Shown here: positions 22,547 through 23,115 of the stretch, in pieces
How the letters are laid out: each line of letters starts with the position of its first letter
Position numbering within the stretch: position 1 is the stretch's first letter
Assembly: GCA_034432855.1 (NCBI GenBank)
Contig: DAOUBA010000155.1
Location: 1-23,115, forward strand
Direction: 5' to 3'
DNA: 23,115 nucleotides
Source: DAOUBA01 sp034432855
Lineage (GTDB): Bacteria > Chloroflexota > Anaerolineae > B4-G1
Position numbers and translations under genes: made by a program
The notes under the pieces: generated by a model
What the model saw: only the letters and a program-made list of their open reading frames with translations
What the model was told of the DNA's origin: nothing
Databases searched by the model: none

Positions 22547-23115
22547 ATGAGTAAGCGTCCTACCCTGCCAAAGCCTTACTATCTGATCCTGGGCCTGATC
22601 CTGCTCGCCGCCAGCATCGGCCTGTACTATGGCTGGCGGTTGTTCTGGTTCCTGAACGACGACGCCTTCATCGCCTTCCGCTATGTCGGCAACAGCATCC
22701 TCGGCTTCGGCTACACCTGGAACCTGCCCCCGTTCCGTCCGGTCGAAGGCTACACCAGTTTCCTGTGGGTCGTGCTGCTGGACCTCGTCTGGCGCATTAC
22801 GGGAGTACAGCCGCCAGAGTCGGCCAACGTCATCGCGCTGATCTTTGCCTACGGCACCACCCTGCTGGGCGCGGCTATGATACTGCGGATGAGATTGACG
22901 CCCGCGCTACAGCGAGTCCGCCTGCCGCTGCTGGCGATCGTGTTGGCGGGAGTGCTGACCAACCGCACCTACCTCGCCTGGGCCAGTTCCGGGCTGGAGA
23001 CGGCGATGTTCAACTTCTTCGTCACAGGCTGGGTTTACAGCAGCCTGTTCCTCGCTCCCAATACCTCGCGCTGGCTGGGCTGGATGGCCGTGACCGCCAT
23101 CCTGACCGGGCTGAC
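22547..23115 (+). CDS. AftB-like GT-C membrane glycosyltransferase (truncated by window end)
   Basis: The frame is open from ATG 22547 to the window end (189 codons seen). After a first helix (YYLILGLILLAASIGLYYGW) the outer loop reads FLNDDAFIAFRYVGNSILG with D38-D39, then WNLPPFRPVEGYTSFLWVVL. Further on come helices and the motif ASSGLETAMFNFFV. The combination DDAFI.FRY, VEGYTSFLW and SGLETA is what I recall for GT-C proteins related to the mycobacterial arabinofuranosyltransferase AftB. The bacterial substrate here is unknown. It has its own strong promoter and begins 52 nt after the previous stop. Whether it also ends in a beta module lies outside the window. Confidence 0.75.
   Translation, partial: MSKRPTLPKPYYLILGLILLAASIGLYYGWRLFWFLNDDAFIAFRYVGNSILGFGYTWNLPPFRPVEGYTSFLWVVLLDLVWRITGVQPPESANVIALIFAYGTTLLGAAMILRMRLTPALQRVRLPLLAIVLAGVLTNRTYLAWASSGLETAMFNFFVTGWVYSSLFLAPNTSRWLGWMAVTAILTGL

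Overview
The window looks like a chromosomal piece of a GC-rich bacterium. The best fit is Chloroflexota (Anaerolineae or a relative). This rests on remembered family distribution: paralogous PTPS-related and GT39 membrane proteins, plus heptamer and palindrome repeats. It does not rest on any search. No rRNA, tRNA or CRISPR array was found.

Layout. (1) 1-2814 is a mobile-element graveyard. It holds a minus-strand fragment of an IS4-like transposase, a twice-frameshifted IS1380-like transposase remnant, and an intact IS110-family DEDD transposase. The IS110 gene has a 191-bp non-coding leader that could carry a bridge RNA. (2) 2815-3551 has no convincing gene. It holds a 59-codon ORF of unknown worth and a dense run of hairpins and nested palindromes. 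(3) 3552-5548 holds a hybrid response regulator/histidine kinase and a SurE-type 5'/3'-nucleotidase with a possible leaderless promoter. (4) 5545-23115 is a long cluster of large polytopic membrane proteins. Three GT39-type glycosyltransferases alternate with three 'PTPS-related' (PF10131-like) membrane proteins. A divergent membrane protein gene (17888-19186, minus strand) interrupts the series. It ends in an edge-truncated GT-C transferase that resembles AftB.

How the genes may work together. The three GT39 proteins and three PTPS-related proteins all end in a related beta-rich module of about 110-150 residues. There is one copy in each GT39 protein and three in each PTPS-related protein, about twelve in all. 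The order GT39/PTPS, GT39/PTPS, GT39/PTPS suggests duplication of a two-gene unit. The GT-C folds suggest lipid-linked sugar transfer at the outer face of the membrane, to a glycan or glycoprotein. The substrate cannot be read from the sequence.

The most unusual feature is repetitive DNA inside these coding regions. One palindrome is inserted in frame in the first PTPS-related gene. A second kind lies in frame in the third PTPS-related gene. A G/C-homopolymer palindrome coincides with a frameshift and stop that split that third gene. Tetramer and heptamer arrays lie at protein linkers, some at equivalent positions in paralogs, and at the very start of two genes. This could be neutral repeat invasion of tolerant linkers, or slippage-driven variation of surface-glycan genes. 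The sequence alone cannot separate the two.
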